From Lichenostomus cassidix (lineage: Eukaryota > Chordata > Aves > Passeriformes > Meliphagidae), in NCBI GenBank assembly GCA_008360975.2, contig CM039182.1, forward strand, positions 149,734,656-149,798,655: a DNA stretch of 64,000 nt, read 5' to 3'. Of the stretch, positions 46,218 through 58,766 are shown piece after piece. Numbering within the stretch: position 1 is the first letter of the stretch; each line of letters starts with the position of its first letter. The position numbers and the translations under genes are program-made. The notes beneath the pieces were generated by a model. That model did no database searches. It was not told the origin of the DNA and saw only the letters and a list, made by a program, of their open reading frames with translations.

Positions 46218-48042
46218 ATGTGAAGCAGGGAAAAAGGAGAGCTGGTTGAAGGGGGCTTAAGGGGGAAAAAGTCTTAAGACAACTGGATTATCTCCCTTTA
46301 TATTAAAATACAGACTAATACTTATGGTCATCTCATTTCTCACCTTTTTTGAGCAGTGGAGACTTTAGAAGGTCCTGCTGATAGCAGTGGGGTCATAGTG
46401 TTTTTACACAGATTTATTATATCTTCTTCCTGCCAGGACAGAGCCCAAATCTCCCTTTCTACCCCTTAGAAGCTGCTGACTGGAGATTGGATATTTAACT
46501 TCACACAAAGCATAGAGAGATTGATGTCAGCCACAAACTGAGCAGGACCCAGGTGATGCCCAGCATTGTACTGAGCCCAGTGAAAGCAGGAAATTTGGGC
46601 TCAGCTTGGCTGTGAAAGGAACCAGAAGCTCATTTTGCAGGCTGACAACCCACTTTCTTACCGAGCTGGGATCCTACATTTTGCAGCCTGTTCTGGGGCT
46701 GGGAGAGTTTCAGGGAGAACTTCCTATAAACCAGATTTCCAACAGATTAGGTAGGAATTCATACAACCTTTGCATCAGTGGCTTTCTTTTTTTGCATGCA
46801 GGAAAGCATACCCTCACCATTCGTGTTTGTCTGAAGGTACAACTCAACGGGAAGTTAAAAATGCAAGTTTCACAGGGTCTAAAATCGTATCTAAAGCACA
46901 GATTTACCCTTGGCAGAACACACAACATGCAGTAAACTCGTCCTGCCCTCCTCATCAGAAACTCAAAACTCTGCAGCCAAGGCACGACCAGCTCACTCTC
47001 GCTAAAATTAATTAATGAAATTAAATTCTCAACATAAATAGTTGATGTGCTGGAATATAGGAAATAATCCTGCATTAGCCTCCAGGGATGAGCTGGTTGA
47101 TTAATACATCTGTTTCTAATTTATATAAGCATCAGCATCTCCTCTTCACTCATCTGGCATTCAGGCAGGGCACTTGCAGCATCTCTGAGATAATTCACGT
47201 GTGTGAGCATTGGTGTGGTCAGATCTTGAGTCAATCCTTGAGGACTTGCGCTTCTGCAGCTCCCTCTCCATTTTATTGGGTACATAAAAGAAATGTTTCA
47301 AAGAAAAAGAAGGCCTTCAAAGAAATTTCCCTCCGTAGCCAGTGGTTGGAATTAATTGTGCTGCGCTTACCTCGGCAGCGAGTCTGGTGCTGTGCTGCAA
47401 ATCAGAAATGACAAATCTCTGGCTCCTGCAAGGTGCTGAAGGCAACAGCTCCCTAACTGGTGTCCCTGGTGTTCCAAACCCACAGCTGCAGTTATGTATT
47501 TGCCCTAGTTTGGAGAAGTGCTACCAAAAAAAAAAAAAAAAGGAAAAAAAAAGCCAGAAATGCTTCTCATTGCTTCTCACCTCAGGAGGGGTTGTTAGGC
47601 TGAAGGAAGGGGAATGCTGATTCACACACACTTTGTTGTCAAGGTGCATGTGTTTGTAATCTGCTTCCATCGCCAGCATGCCTGTGGCTCTTCCTAGCTG
47701 GGAATTTTTTCCGTGTGTTGCCTGTTTGTTTTCTTTCAAGCTCCTTTTCGAGCCCCCCTTTCAAGCAGGCAGAGCTGAAGAAGATTTGCAGCACTCTACT
47801 GTTTTAGGAGGGGCTCAGGCTAGGCTGGCCTCTCGTTTTTTGGCTCCAAACGCCAGCATGGATGGGGGATGATGGCGACATCTTCTCCCCCTGCCTTCCT
47901 CGTTTGCTCTTGTCTGTCTAGCGCATAAAACCTGCAGGAAATTGGCAATTCTGTAGAGCCTGGCCTGGATTGCTGCTTTCCAGAGGTCACCCAGGGCAGG
48001 TGGTGACAGGGTGGGTCTCCCTCCCCTCTTCTCTCGCTGCAG

Positions 48043-48145
48043 GTACATCCGCTCGGAGCGTTCCGTCATCCTCATCAACTTCTGCCTCTCCATCATCTCC
48101 TCCAATGCTCTCATCTTGATCGGACAGACCCAGACCCGGAATAAG
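48043..48145 (+). CDS. ADGRB2: ADGRB2 exon: first intracellular loop and TM2
   Basis: The first base completes an Arg codon; 34 codons follow. They encode the first intracellular loop (YIRSERS), the second helix ([20 protein letters not shown]) and the start of the first extracellular loop (QTQTRNK). The Asn-Ala at the end of the helix, where ADGRB3 and ADGRB1 have Asn-Ile, supports ADGRB2. The acceptor is CTCTCGCTGCAG and the donor GTAAGG; the exon ends at a codon boundary (phase 0). Retention of the next intron would add about 20 codons and then a stop. Confidence 0.93.
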
Positions 48146-49081
48146 GTAAGGGATCCGCTGGGGCTTTGTTTATTTGTTTGCTTTCCCCCTGATTTAGCGC
48201 TGAAATGATCCGTTCAGGCAGCGCTTCCTCATTTTTCCTCCATCTGTTAATTAGCGACATGTCAAAGACACGGCTAAATGGCAGATTTCAATTTTCTCTC
48301 TCGCTCTCTCTTTGATAATTTGTCAGCATCCTCAGGGCTTTGATTAAAACCAATGTGATATTTTTGAATATCTGCCTAGAGTAGCTGGCACATGGCACGG
48401 TGAAGAAGCGTGGTGATTTGCAAGGCTTTAACCATTTTTATTTTCAAAAAAATTACAAAGACAGATTGAGAAAAGGCTTTAAAAAAAAAACCCCAAACAA
48501 ACAACCTCTCAGCTTTACATTTATTTCTCCAGCAGTTTTTATACTCTGAGCTGAAAGTACTTGGCAGATGTTAATGAACACAGACACAAAGCTGTCCAAC
48601 CTTTTTTGGGGATGGGAAGCATTGCCAGATGCACTGTGTGCACTGCAGGGCCTCGAGGGACTCAGAGCAGATCCCAGAGTGACTCCAGCATTCCAGGCAA
48701 GACCCAGCGTGGTTTTCCAAGTGGTTTTCCACTGGTTGCAAGTACATCTCTTCCCCCAGAGCCAGCTGGAGAGGCGTGTGTTGCCTCCATGACTTTTTTC
48801 CAGCTCAAGCATTTTCAGACTCCTCGTTGACGTCCGGCATGACAAATCACTGCTCATCATTAGTATTTTCTCATCATAAATTTTCCCAAATTCCCAAATG
48901 TTCCAACTGCCATAACTCTGTTGAGCCAAAAAACGTGAGGCAAGAAGCCTCCTCCACTCTTTCTGCTGCCAAAATCACAATCAGAAATCAAAAATGAGTT
49001 ATTACTTAACGGTAACCAAGGACCAGACAGGTTTTTTGAGGCCCTGCTTTGGCAGCACGAACATGGTGTCACTGTTGGAAG

Positions 49082-49285
49082 CATGTTGGGAATAAATTCT
49101 TCCCTGTAAGGGTGAAGAGGCACTGGAACAGTTGGCTAGAGAAATTTTGGGTGCCCCAACACTGGAAGTGCTCAAGGCAAGGTTGGATAGGGCTTGGAGC
49201 AAGCAGAAAATCTTCCTGCCCATGGCAGGGGGGTTGGAATAAGATGATTTTTAAGGTCCCTCCCAAAACTCAAACCAGTCTATGG
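49082..49285 (+). mobile_element. CR1 LINE 3'-end fragment
   Basis: 'gttgggaataaattcttccc', 'caaggttggatagggcttgg', 'cctgcccatggcaggggggt' and 'ggaataagatgatttttaag' are in CR1 order; the tail is decayed. Confidence 0.85.
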
Positions 49286-52067
49286 TTTTATTAATCCTGC
49301 AGAGAAGCTGAAGGATTTAGTGAATCACAGACTCATTTCTGTGGAAGGCCCTTTGGGTTAGGATTATGCTGTTTCAGGGAAAACTATCCAGCTGCTGGAG
49401 CCCTGTGTGTGTAGAGAAGTGTGGAAACAAGCAGCCAACTCTGCTCCTGCTACAGAAGTGCCCTTCAGAATCTCCCTTCCCAAAGCAGAGTTGTTTTTCA
49501 TTGCCAGCACAGTTGGCAGGAGTTGGAGAAAGGGTGAACCAAACTCCTGCTTTCCTTGGTTGTGTTTTCTGCAACACCAAATGTGTGCTATGAGCTTCTT
49601 TGCATCAAAAGAAACTCTGAGGGATGCTCAGCATGATAAACCACGGCTGGACCTCCTCTTTGGTGATTCTTCTTCACCTCAGGACAGGAGCTGGAGGTGT
49701 TCCTCCTCTCCCACCCCCTCCAGAGCCCAGATATGAACCCAGGTTCTCCCTGGGTGGTTTTTTTTGTCCCGTGACTCTGGGAGTTCACTGTCAGAGCTGT
49801 TGGTGGGGATTCGAAGCTCCCGGCAGCGATTGCAGGAGGCAGATTAGCTCTTTGCACATCCATATGCATGAAACCCCAGAAATAGAAAGGTTATTCTTGG
49901 ATTTCCTCTCAGCCATCTAGTAAACAGTCTCTGGCAGGCAGCAGAGAAAGAAAACTATACAGAGGAGAGATGAGGGAGTGTAAATTAAGATTTTATTCAC
50001 ATTCAATTATCGATAATAAAGCGTCTTAAAATGTTGGCGATTGATTTATAATTGCGGCTTCTCTGGGAGATTTCTACAGTGTTGGCTTCCCTGGAAATGT
50101 CAAATTCTCCCTGGATTTCCATCCATGTAACCTCAAAGGCAAGATTCCACGCCTGGATTTGCTAAGCTTTTTGAAGATGAAAGGCCTGGGAAAAAGCTAA
50201 AAAAAAATTACAGTCAGCAATCTGGGGATACAAAGGCAAGGGATGCTGCTGGAAGTGGTCATATCTCCAAGGCTTGTGCTGCAAGGGAACAGATTTCTCC
50301 TCCTAAAGGAAAACAGAGGCTAATGGCCTTGACAGACTGACAAGCTCTGGTGGACCTTGGGACATCATATCCCTGTGCTTAGCCCTCCATGGGGTTTTTT
50401 GGTTTTCCCCACAAGGAAGGGAGAACCTGAAGCAGAGGTTGCAGAAGCAAATATTTGCCTGCCTATCAGTTGGCCAAGTTCATTTGAGGCTATAGGTTCA
50501 TTCTGGTCCAGCTGAGATGTGCATATTTCTCTTGTCTTCCCTTCCTCTCTTTTTCCCTTTCTATCAGAGGTTCTCATTTGAGAAATAAAAATAAAATAAA
50601 ACCAAACCAAATGTATCTCTGTGGTGTAAAATTTTAAAGCAAAGCTTTTCTCTCCCCTTTACAAGGAAGAGCTGTATTGGTTCAAGACAAAATCAAGAGG
50701 GCAATGTGAACAGTGTTCTTTATGATATTAGCCAAAAAAAAGGGTTCTAAAATAACAATCTCTTAAAATCCATTTCAGAAAGCTGAATTGTACAATTGTA
50801 ATTGTAATTACTCTGTTTGCAATTGTTTTGTGTAGGTTTGTAATCTGATGATGAGGAACCACCTTTTTGGGATTCTTGTAAAATGTGGAAATTGCTGGAC
50901 ATTTTCATATTGAGCCGTGTTATTTGTACTGAACTGACATCCACAATCCACTTACAAGCAGAATATGGAGGGATTTGGTGTCAAATGCAAATGTGGAACA
51001 AAAAAGACAGTTCCTATCTCAGACAACACACGGTCTTGCTTTTATTCACAGCCTCTGATAACGTCAGGTGGTGCCAGGGGATGAATCGAGAGCAAGCCGA
51101 TAAAATCATGATAAAAGCCACTCTGTGCATGAGAGCTCTGGGTTGAAAGATGCTGGTGGTTGAAAAAAGAGAAAAAAGAGAAGGGTTCATTGACCGTAAA
51201 GCCCAAGTCCATGCTTCCCCATATAATTCAAAGCAAAGAAATTCTTGATTATAAACCTCCCCCTCCCCCAAATGCCTGAAGCCTTTTTTTTTTTATCATC
51301 CCGAGTCACTTTTAAAATCTATTTGCTCTCCCTTCTCCTTGGGAGCCACTGGACTTTCAGCCCATCATTTTCTTCTTGAGTCCATTGATTCACAGTTCTC
51401 AACTCACAGATGGGGGGGAAACTGGCTGAGTTAAACAGAGCGGCACCAATTTGCACCAGTGAAAGATTTGGCCTTGCTGAGTTAAAACAAAGACGAGCTT
51501 GTCAGCTTTCCAGTCCATCTCCCTGGCACTCCGGGATTGTTCTTCATAATGCATTTGCCAGTTCTTTCCCCAGTTTAATTTTAAATGGCTTAAGCTGCCT
51601 GCATTTCCCTTGTGAGGTTTCCCCACCGAGTAGTAGAGCTCACCATTATGAAATTCTTTCTAATCTAGGGTTTTTTTTTTCCTTTCTTCTTTCTTTTTTT
51701 AATTTTCTTCCCTGTCTGCTGGTTGTTATATTCTCTCGGACAATTGTGCCCTCATGTTTGCAGTCCTTTCCCAGCCCCTGGCAGCCATGGTTTCACTCAG
51801 CTCTCACAGCTTAACTCTTTCACTCAGCGCTGCTTCCCTGGCAGGGACACCATCCAAATTGCCTTCCTCAGATTTCATTTCCATGGCTGGGCTGCCAGGG
51901 ATGTGGTTCTTTGCAAACCTTTTGAGCTGAGATTAGCGCACTGTTTACTAACTATCCTGTCCCCCCCCCCACCGAAAGGATCATGGCAATAATTGGGATC
52001 TTTTGGAAATTAAATATATCCTGCTTAAGCCAAGAAAGCACCAGGATGGGACACGGGCTGAGATTTC

Positions 52068-52162
52068 CAGTGGAAGGTGTCCCTGCCTGTTTTGGGGGGG
52101 CCATAACTAAATTATCTTTAAGATCCCTCCCCACCCAAACAATTCTGTAATTCCATGATTCT
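52068..52162 (+). mobile_element. CR1 LINE tail fragment, short
   Basis: 'cagtggaaggtgtccctgcc', 'attatctttaagatccctcc' and 'acccaaacaattctgtaatt' with a CCATGATTCTT end. Confidence 0.8.
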
Positions 52163-52433
52163 TCTGAAGTGTTAATTGTGACCTTATCTTAGCGCTCATG
52201 CTTAAGAGCAGCTGATTTCCACACAGCACTTAAATTTAAAGCTTTGCTCTTTGCTAGGTCAAAGCTTATGGAGAACCTTCCCCCTCCTAAACTGCATTTC
52301 CATGCCCTGATCTCCATGACTTTTCCTTCCAGAGCCTGGGTTGGAAGCATCTCTCCTCACCTCCTGCTCTGCCACCCGCTGCTCTCTCCGCCTGCCTCTC
52401 CTCTCACGTGTCCTCCTTTCCTCCTCTCTCCAG

Positions 52434-52584
52434 GTGATCTGCACGCTGGTGGCGGCTTTCTTGCACTTCTTCTTCCTCTCCTCTTTCTGCTGGGTGCTGA
52501 CCGAGGCCTGGCAGTCCTACATGGCCGTGACGGGTCGGTTACGGAACCGCATCATCCGCAAGCGCTTCTTGTGTCTTGGATGGG
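52434..52584 (+). CDS. ADGRB2: ADGRB2 exon: TM3, second intracellular loop, start of TM4
   Basis: Fifty codons and one base. It begins with VICT, whose Cys is the TM3 cysteine expected to form a disulphide with the Cys of the second extracellular loop (exon at 63799). TM3 follows ([18 protein letters not shown]), then the conserved [12 protein letters not shown]. The basic second intracellular loop is [11 protein letters not shown], and LCLGWG begins TM4. The pattern is characteristic of family B2 receptors. The acceptor is CTCTCTCCAG. The donor GTGAGG splits a Gly codon (phase 1). Ile in the second position is Val in the human protein as I remember it. Confidence 0.94.
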
Positions 52585-52904
52585 GTGAGGAGCTGGGGGG
52601 CTGCGGAGCAGAGGAGGTGCAGGGTGCAGGAGGAGGGGCTGGTGCTCCTCAGGAGGCTTGGCAGAAGGGGCTTGAAACCCTTCATGGGCTGAAATGGTTA
52701 AAAATGGTGCTACCGAGAGCCCTGAGTTGAGCCTCCTGCCTGGTGCACCTGAAAATTGAGGAGTTGAGTTCAGGTTTCAGAGGGTGAGCTGGGGGTGGTT
52801 TCTCCTGGGGTTGGGTCTGTTTCTTGCTTTCTACTTTTCTGTCTCTGTCTGTCTCCCCCGTGCTGGATGTGTTCCACAGGTAAATGATATGAGTCAAGGA
52901 AATT

Positions 52905-53449
52905 TTGGCAGCAAGGTAGGGATTGTCCCTCTGTGCTGGGCGCTGCTGAGGCCACACCTCAAACCGTGGGGTCAGATTTAGATCACTCAACTGCCAGACA
53001 TTGAGGGGCTGGAGAATGTCCAGAGAAGGAAAAGGGGAGGGTCTGGAGCACCAGGAGTGGCTGAGGGAGCTGGGGGGGCTCAGCCTAGAGAAAAGAAGGC
53101 TCAGGAGGAACCTTCTGATCTGCTCAACTCCCTGACAGGAGGGTGCAGCCAGGTGGGGGTCAGGCTCTGCTCCCAGGTAAAAGTAATAGAACAAGAGGAA
53201 ATTGCACCAGGGGAGGTTTGGGTTGGATATTTGGAAAAATGTAATCCCTGAAAGGCTGGCCAAGCATTGGAACAGGCTGCCCAGGAAGTGGTGGGATCAC
53301 CATCCCTGTAAGTGTTGAAAAACCCATGGAGAAGTGACATTTAGGGCCGTGGTTTAGTGGTGGGCTTGGCAGTGCTGGGTTAATGGTTGGACTCAATGGT
53401 CTTGGAGGTCTTTTCAACCTAAATGATTTTATGGTTCTAAGATTCTACC
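52905..53449 (+). mobile_element. CR1 LINE 3' part, long copy
   Basis: It starts in the end of the polymerase frame ('tctgtgctgggcgctgctga', 'ggggctggagaatgtccaga', 'cagcctagagaaaagaaggc') and continues through 'ggtttgggttggatatttgg' and 'ggttggactcaatggtctt' to a TTTTATGGTTCTAAGATTCTA tail. Interrupted by stops. Confidence 0.9.
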
Positions 53450-54744
53450 GAGCAACCTGGAGTGAAGGAAACTCTGAGATTTCGTCTCCATGGCAGCAGT
53501 GCCTTTCGGAGACAAATAAACTGCGAGACTGCTGCAGATGCTTGTAACTAATTTTTCTCCCTCTGCCTCTGCTGTATGTTTAATTTATTAGCCTTAAATG
53601 ATGCATTCTGTAGTAGAAAACAAATACAAACCCATAAACCTGGGCTTTCAAAGTGATAACAAGGGTGTGTTTGAAAGGAGCAGCGACACAAAAAGTTGCT
53701 GAGAAGTGTGGAGGCAAAGGAGAGAAAGGAGAGGGAAAGCCTTGTGTGGCTGAGCTCTATTAATGTCTCATTTTACTACTGAAGTCTCACAATTCACCCC
53801 AGGCAAGAGATTTCTGGTGCTTACCAAGCACCCTGATGTGATTTATTCTGGCACATCAAGAGCCGTCCTTGTTGCAGCACCTGCATCCCTTGAAGTTTTC
53901 CCTCCTAAGCTTTTGCTTACAATGGAGAATAAATTGTTTTATTAAAATCCAGGATTTTTGCGTAGCAGGAGCAGAACCACAATACCTGCAGAGCTCAGGC
54001 AGCAGGAGCCTGGGTGTGCTCATGCATATGTTTATACCTCCTTGGTGACTCCAGCAACATCAGGGATATCAAATGCAACGGGCTAATAGCTTTTCTAGGT
54101 AATAAAAAGGCTTTTTTTCCCCTGATTTGTAAAAGCTGGGACAGATGGGCGTGTTAGCCAAGGGAATTTTGGATGAGCAACATTCACATTTGTAGTCTGT
54201 ACAGATTAAAAAAAAAAAAAAATCCCCATACATGTGTAGAAGCATAATTTGCACTGCTAGTAAAATGTAGTCAGCTCTGAGCTAGGATGCACTGCTGATA
54301 AATGATGCATAATAACCATTTGGAGTAGGTTAGGACAAGAACTGAAGAACACTCTTGCCTATTAAGGCAGCAAGGGAATTTTGGATATTTAGCATCCTGC
54401 TAGACTTCAGCTGTAGAGCTGGGATTAATGGCACTTGTAAGAGGAAAGAAGCCGAAAATATGTTTTAAAGAGCATAATCTGAAATAATTAGCACAATTCA
54501 CTTTGTCATGGGCTGATTCTCCCCCCTTTCCCCTCTTTGCACATTTGCATTTCTCTAAGCCCTTGTTTAAGATGTCTTTGCCAAGTTCTCAGCTGCTCTC
54601 AGCTGTAGCTCATTGAAGCTGCAGAGAATTTCAGCAGCAGGGAGGATTATTTTTTTATTTCTTTGCTCTCCTCTTGGGTGTGCAACTTTGCAATTAAATT
54701 TTTTAGTTGTCATTAGTAATAATTATTAGTAGTAATTGTTGTCC

Positions 54745-54850
54745 ATGTTTGGACAATGCTCTCAAGTGATCCTGTGCAGGGTCAGGAGCTGGACTTGATA
54801 TGATCCTTGTGGATCCTTCCAATTCAGGATATTCTGTGACTCTCTGATTT
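54745..54850 (+). mobile_element. CR1 LINE tail fragment
   Basis: 'gtttggacaatgctctcaag', 'gtcaggagctggacttgata' and 'ccttccaattcaggatattc' mark the subfamily also seen at 30434. Confidence 0.85.
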
Positions 54851-55800
54851 AAAATAGACAGATAAATTGTTCCCTGGAAACAGCTCAGTCATCATATTTA
54901 GCCCCAATAAAGAAGAAATATTCTTGTCAGGATTTTTATGACCCTGTTACAGTTTCCACAACTGGATTTTTAATGCTGCCATAGCTCAGCCTCTGAGTGG
55001 GCCTTCAGCTGTTTATAACAAGAATGGCTCTTGGGAGTTATTAGCAAACATCTTTTCTAGTGGAACATGATTAACGCATGGCCTGATTCTCCTCTGACCT
55101 GGAAGTACAAAACTCTTTGAAAGAGGTTTTGAATGGATTTACTTGGAATTTTGAATGTTACATTCACTTGGTGCAGAAAATCCCCAAAGCCTTGCTGGTA
55201 CTGCCTGTACCACACAAGGTACAGGGAACAGGCCAGTTCCATGGGAAATGGATACATTTCTGGGAAATAATAAAAAAATTATATTAAAATCCAATTTTTT
55301 AATGTTTTCAATCTAATCCCATCTAACTTTGCTTAGACCACTGACAGCTCTCCCAAGGCACAGCATCTCTCATGGTGATGCTCTTTGCCTTAACTACCAC
55401 GACATAGCTGCCACCTGTAGCAGCTGCTCATCATTTCCCATTTCCAGCCCAATCTGAGGTTTTTTCCCAGCCTTGGAACGAGCCAATCCCTGGAGCTGCC
55501 AAGTTCACAGCCCCACTCTGGATTTCTGCATAATTATCACGTTGGCGAGAGGCACTTTGCGAAGAGCGAGCTGCAATTTTTGTCGGAGTCTTTGCCAAAT
55601 TTCCTCTTTCCCAGGGACTCTTGCACCAAGCTGTATTCCTGAAAGTGTCCTTTCCTGTGTGGTTTCTTCCCATGGGTTGCCATATTGATGGCATCTTAGG
55701 GAATGTGGCAGCCAGGAGTTATCCAGATGAGGTGTGAAGGTGGCTCAGCGAAAGGAGCAAGGGTCAACTGAGTTAAAAATGAGAAAAAAAAAAAGGAATT

Positions 55801-56179
55801 GGGAGGAAAAAGGAGAGGAGAAAGGAGGGGAAGGGAGAGGGGAAAGGAGAGGAAAAAGGAAAGGAAAAAAGAGGGAAGGGAAAGGGAAGGGAAAGGGAAG
55901 GGAAAGGGAAGGGAAAGGGAAGGGAAGGGAAGGGAAGGGAAGGGAAGGGAAGGGAAGGGAAGGGAAGGGAAGGGAAGGGAAGGGAAGGGAAGGGAAGGGA
56001 AGGAAAGGAAAGGAAAGGAAAGGAAAGGAAAGGAAAGGAAAGGAAAGGAAAGGAAAGGAAAGGAAAGGGGAAAGGAAGGGAAAGGAAAGGAAAGGAAAGG
56101 AAAGGAAAGGAAAGGAAAGGAAAGGAAAGGAAAGGAAAGGAAAGGAAAGGAAAGGAAAGGAAAGGAAAGGAAAGGAAAA
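55801..56179 (+). repeat. 379-base pure homopurine tract, (AAGGG)n then (AAAGG)n
   Basis: Not one pyrimidine occurs on the + strand for 379 bases. The tract begins irregular, passes through 11-bp units (GGGAAAGGGAA), then a nearly pure AAGGG block (about 55918-56000), then a nearly pure AAAGG block (about 56001-56178) with one short interruption near 56068. Flanking sequence up to about 56218 is still purine-rich. The + strand is the sense strand of the intron, so the transcript here is a pure purine RNA. Long open frames on both strands (up to 204 codons of Phe/Pro/Leu/Ser or Lys/Gly/Glu/Arg) are artefacts. Confidence 0.97.
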
Positions 56180-57268
56180 TGAGAAGGGAAGGGGAAGAGG
56201 AAAATGAAAAGGACAAAATACTAAAGGAGGCACCTTTTAAACCCTCTGCCTGTTGGGTTTGGACTGATGAAATGTGACCTGTGCTTGGAAATCTCGTATG
56301 GGAAGAGAAGCACTTCCCTCTAGGATAACCCTCAAATGCTCCACATTCCAGCCAGCTTGGCCCTGTGGCCCAGAGCCTCACTGACAATCAATCTTGGGAT
56401 GATTTGTGTTGCTGAGGGACGCTTCCCAGAGGATTATTGTCTGGATGCTGTGCCTGCACATCCCTTGGATCTCCTGCAGTCACCTGCCGTGACCTCTGGA
56501 GCTCAGGAATTAGGGCTTTGTCAAGGGGCACTAATCCCAGCTGGCTACTGATCCTGCTGATTCTTAATGGGATTTTCCCATCTTTAGCATTGAGACAGCT
56601 TAATTCCTCCTGCCATGAGGCGGAGAGCTATAAAAAAAAACACATGGAGACCTCCAGAGCTGAAGAGAACCCAATGTTATGAGCCAATATCCCGATATTT
56701 CTTTAGGGAAATGGGAGAGTTGGACTTTGAATCTCCATATATCCTAGAAGAGACCTGAAGCTGTTTCTTGTTGTTGCTGAGAGAAACCTTGAGGGACCTG
56801 TTTGGGATAGGGAAACTCAGTTTTAGTTTCCTTTTCTGCCTCATTTGGGGCAGATTTGAACCTGAGTCTCTCACTGTGCACTGAGTGTAAACAAAGCTCT
56901 TAATCTTTGGGGTCTTGGAGTTGGGTTGTGGGTGAATATTCCAGCTTCAGGAGACACACTGAAGTACCTAAGAGTAAAATAAATAAATTTTATGCATCTG
57001 AATCTACTGTGAGACCCACCCCACCCCCAACTGCTGAGACCACAGAAGGGCAGGAGCTGATTCCAGCTCATGGTGTTTATTTAATTAACAGAGGTAATTA
57101 AGGTTATTTTTTTTTTTTGTTCTGGGGGTCCTGAGCTCAGTCTCCGCCACAGACCTGAGCTGGGACAGATGGTGCTGGAATAACTCTGGAAATAATGAGG
57201 AATATTGAGTGGGAGAAAGGCTGCACATGTGATTAAATGACCAATTTCCTCCTGTTTTACTTCCATAG

Positions 57269-57338
57269 GGCTCCCTGCTTTGGTGGTTGCCATTTCCGTG
57301 GGATTTACTAAAGCCAAGGGATACGGCACTGTGAACTA
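57269..57338 (+). CDS. ADGRB2: ADGRB2 exon: TM4 and start of second extracellular loop
   Basis: Two bases complete a Gly codon; 22 codons and two bases follow. [12 protein letters not shown] is the rest of TM4 and [10 protein letters not shown] the start of the second extracellular loop. The Lys-Ala-Lys here matches ADGRB2 rather than the Arg-Thr-Lys I recall for ADGRB1 and ADGRB3. The acceptor is TTCCATAG and the donor GTGAGT after TA, which splits a Tyr codon (TA|C). Unspliced, the junction reads TAG TGA, so retention of the next intron would end the protein at this point. Confidence 0.93.
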
Positions 57339-58697
57339 GTGAGTAAAGGATTTCTTTTTCCCCCTGTTTTATCCTCCAACCTTTTTGTCAAAACCCAGTC
57401 ATTGACCCACAGGGAGCTAAATTCCCATGTGCTGCCCATCATTCCTGCATCCCTGCCTCCTCATTCCATCATCTGGCCAAGCTGGATTGTGTATTCCTTT
57501 AAAAATAAGTTCATAGGGACTATTTAGATTTAACTGTTGTATTTGTGCCATGACTTTGATCTAGATACCTTTTACTTAGAGCTTTTTAATGTATTTTTAA
57601 AGGGAAAAAAATGGAATATTTAAAAGTTTAGGTTGTTTAAAAATTAAAACCAGCTTTTTTTTTTTTTATCTGTTTCTAGGCTTGATTGGCCTTCATGTTT
57701 TCAAAATAGCTCAGCTCAGTTTTAGGCAGCAGAATGAGCCTGACTTTTTCAAACCGAGGTTTTGATAGCAGCCTGTGTTTGCCTGTTTTCCAAATTCCCC
57801 AGGTTTTGCCTTTAGGAAACTTTTATGTGCTTGTAATGGGGGAAGGAAAACAGAGAGGAAATAATGGAAGAGGTAAAATATGCATTAAGGGTGAAATCAG
57901 AGCTGAGCATTAGTACGGCGTTAAATGAAAAAAAAAAAAAAGAGAAAGTATTATTTTTCCACTCTGTTATGAAAAACCTTAGAAATTTTACGCTTAACAG
58001 CACTTAAAAGGATAACAATTTCTGTAGCAATAAGTCAGGCTCTTCCCTACTGCATCCCATGATTTTCCAGAGCCTTGCTGGGCAGGGGTTTTGTATCCCA
58101 CACAGGCAGTGCTTGAGGCTGGAGCTGTTGATGTGGCCAGCAGCAGATGAGGCTTCGATCATCCCACTGAGGAAAAGTCATGTGGAGCCTCCTGCTCTCC
58201 CTCTCAGTTCCCACATCCTGCCCACCCACGGCCAAATGGTCCTGGGTTTGCATTTTAATTGCAGGGGAGAATTAAAGCAGCGTTTTCTGTTTGCTTTGCA
58301 GCCTAAAATCCTGCAGCCTAAAATCCTGCACCACACAGAGGGCTCAGGATTGGGGATTTCTCTATGGAGTACAAATCCATAGACAGAACTCCTGAAGTCT
58401 CTGCTGGCATCAGGATGCATTGGCTGCACCTGGCTTGCCTGTGCCACCCTCAGGGTGTCCTGGTGGAGAGGGACTTGTGTGCCTCAGGAGAGGGCAAAAC
58501 ACAGCCTGGTTTTTGGAAGCATCACCAAGATCCCAAATTAATTCCCTCTGGCTTTTCTGTGGGTCAGCTGCTTCTTGCACTTCACTCCAGGCACATCCAC
58601 GAGAACAATTCACAACGAACAAGCCTCAGGGGTATGGGAGGGAGGTCCTGAATATTTCTGCTTCTTTTTTTTTTTGTTGGCACCCCAGCAAGTCCAG

Positions 58698-58766
58698 TTT
58701 GATGAGCTGGGCTTGGATGATCCTTGTGGGTCCTTTTCCAGGATATTCCATGATTCTGTGATTCCT
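58698..58766 (+). mobile_element. CR1 LINE tail fragment, short
   Basis: 'gatgatccttgtgggtcctt' and 'ccaggatattccatgattct' followed by GTGATTCC identify a CR1 tail. Confidence 0.8.

Larger units (their letters stand above)
40579..48042 (+). other. ADGRB2: Intron between the TM1 and TM2 exons, 7.5 kb
   Basis: It starts GTATGG and ends with CTCTCGCTGCAG; phase 2. It holds two CR1 pieces at 44058 and 44690, a two-copy 24-bp tandem duplication at 46172 and A/T-rich runs (T run near 41625, A run near 47523). The remainder (40600-44000 and 46050-47950) appears to be unique sequence without genes. Confidence 0.88.
48146..52433 (+). other. ADGRB2: Intron between the TM2 and TM3 exons, 4.3 kb
   Basis: It starts GTAAGG and ends CTCTCTCCAG; phase 0. 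It contains CR1 tails at 49082 and 52068 and a run of eleven C at about 51960-51970. The rest is unique AT-rich sequence with no gene that I can support. Confidence 0.88.
52585..57268 (+). other. ADGRB2: Intron between the TM3 and TM4 exons, 4.7 kb
   Basis: It starts GTGAGG and ends TTACTTCCATAG; phase 1. It holds CR1 copies at 52905 and 54745 and the long purine tract at 55801-56179. The stretches 53450-54740, 54850-55780 and 56220-57260 appear unique and non-coding. Confidence 0.88.

Noticed and set aside
55734..56387. Open frames of 127 to 204 codons on both strands through the purine tract
   Set aside because: They consist only of Lys/Gly/Glu/Arg or Phe/Pro/Leu/Ser periodic peptides produced by the pentanucleotide repeat.
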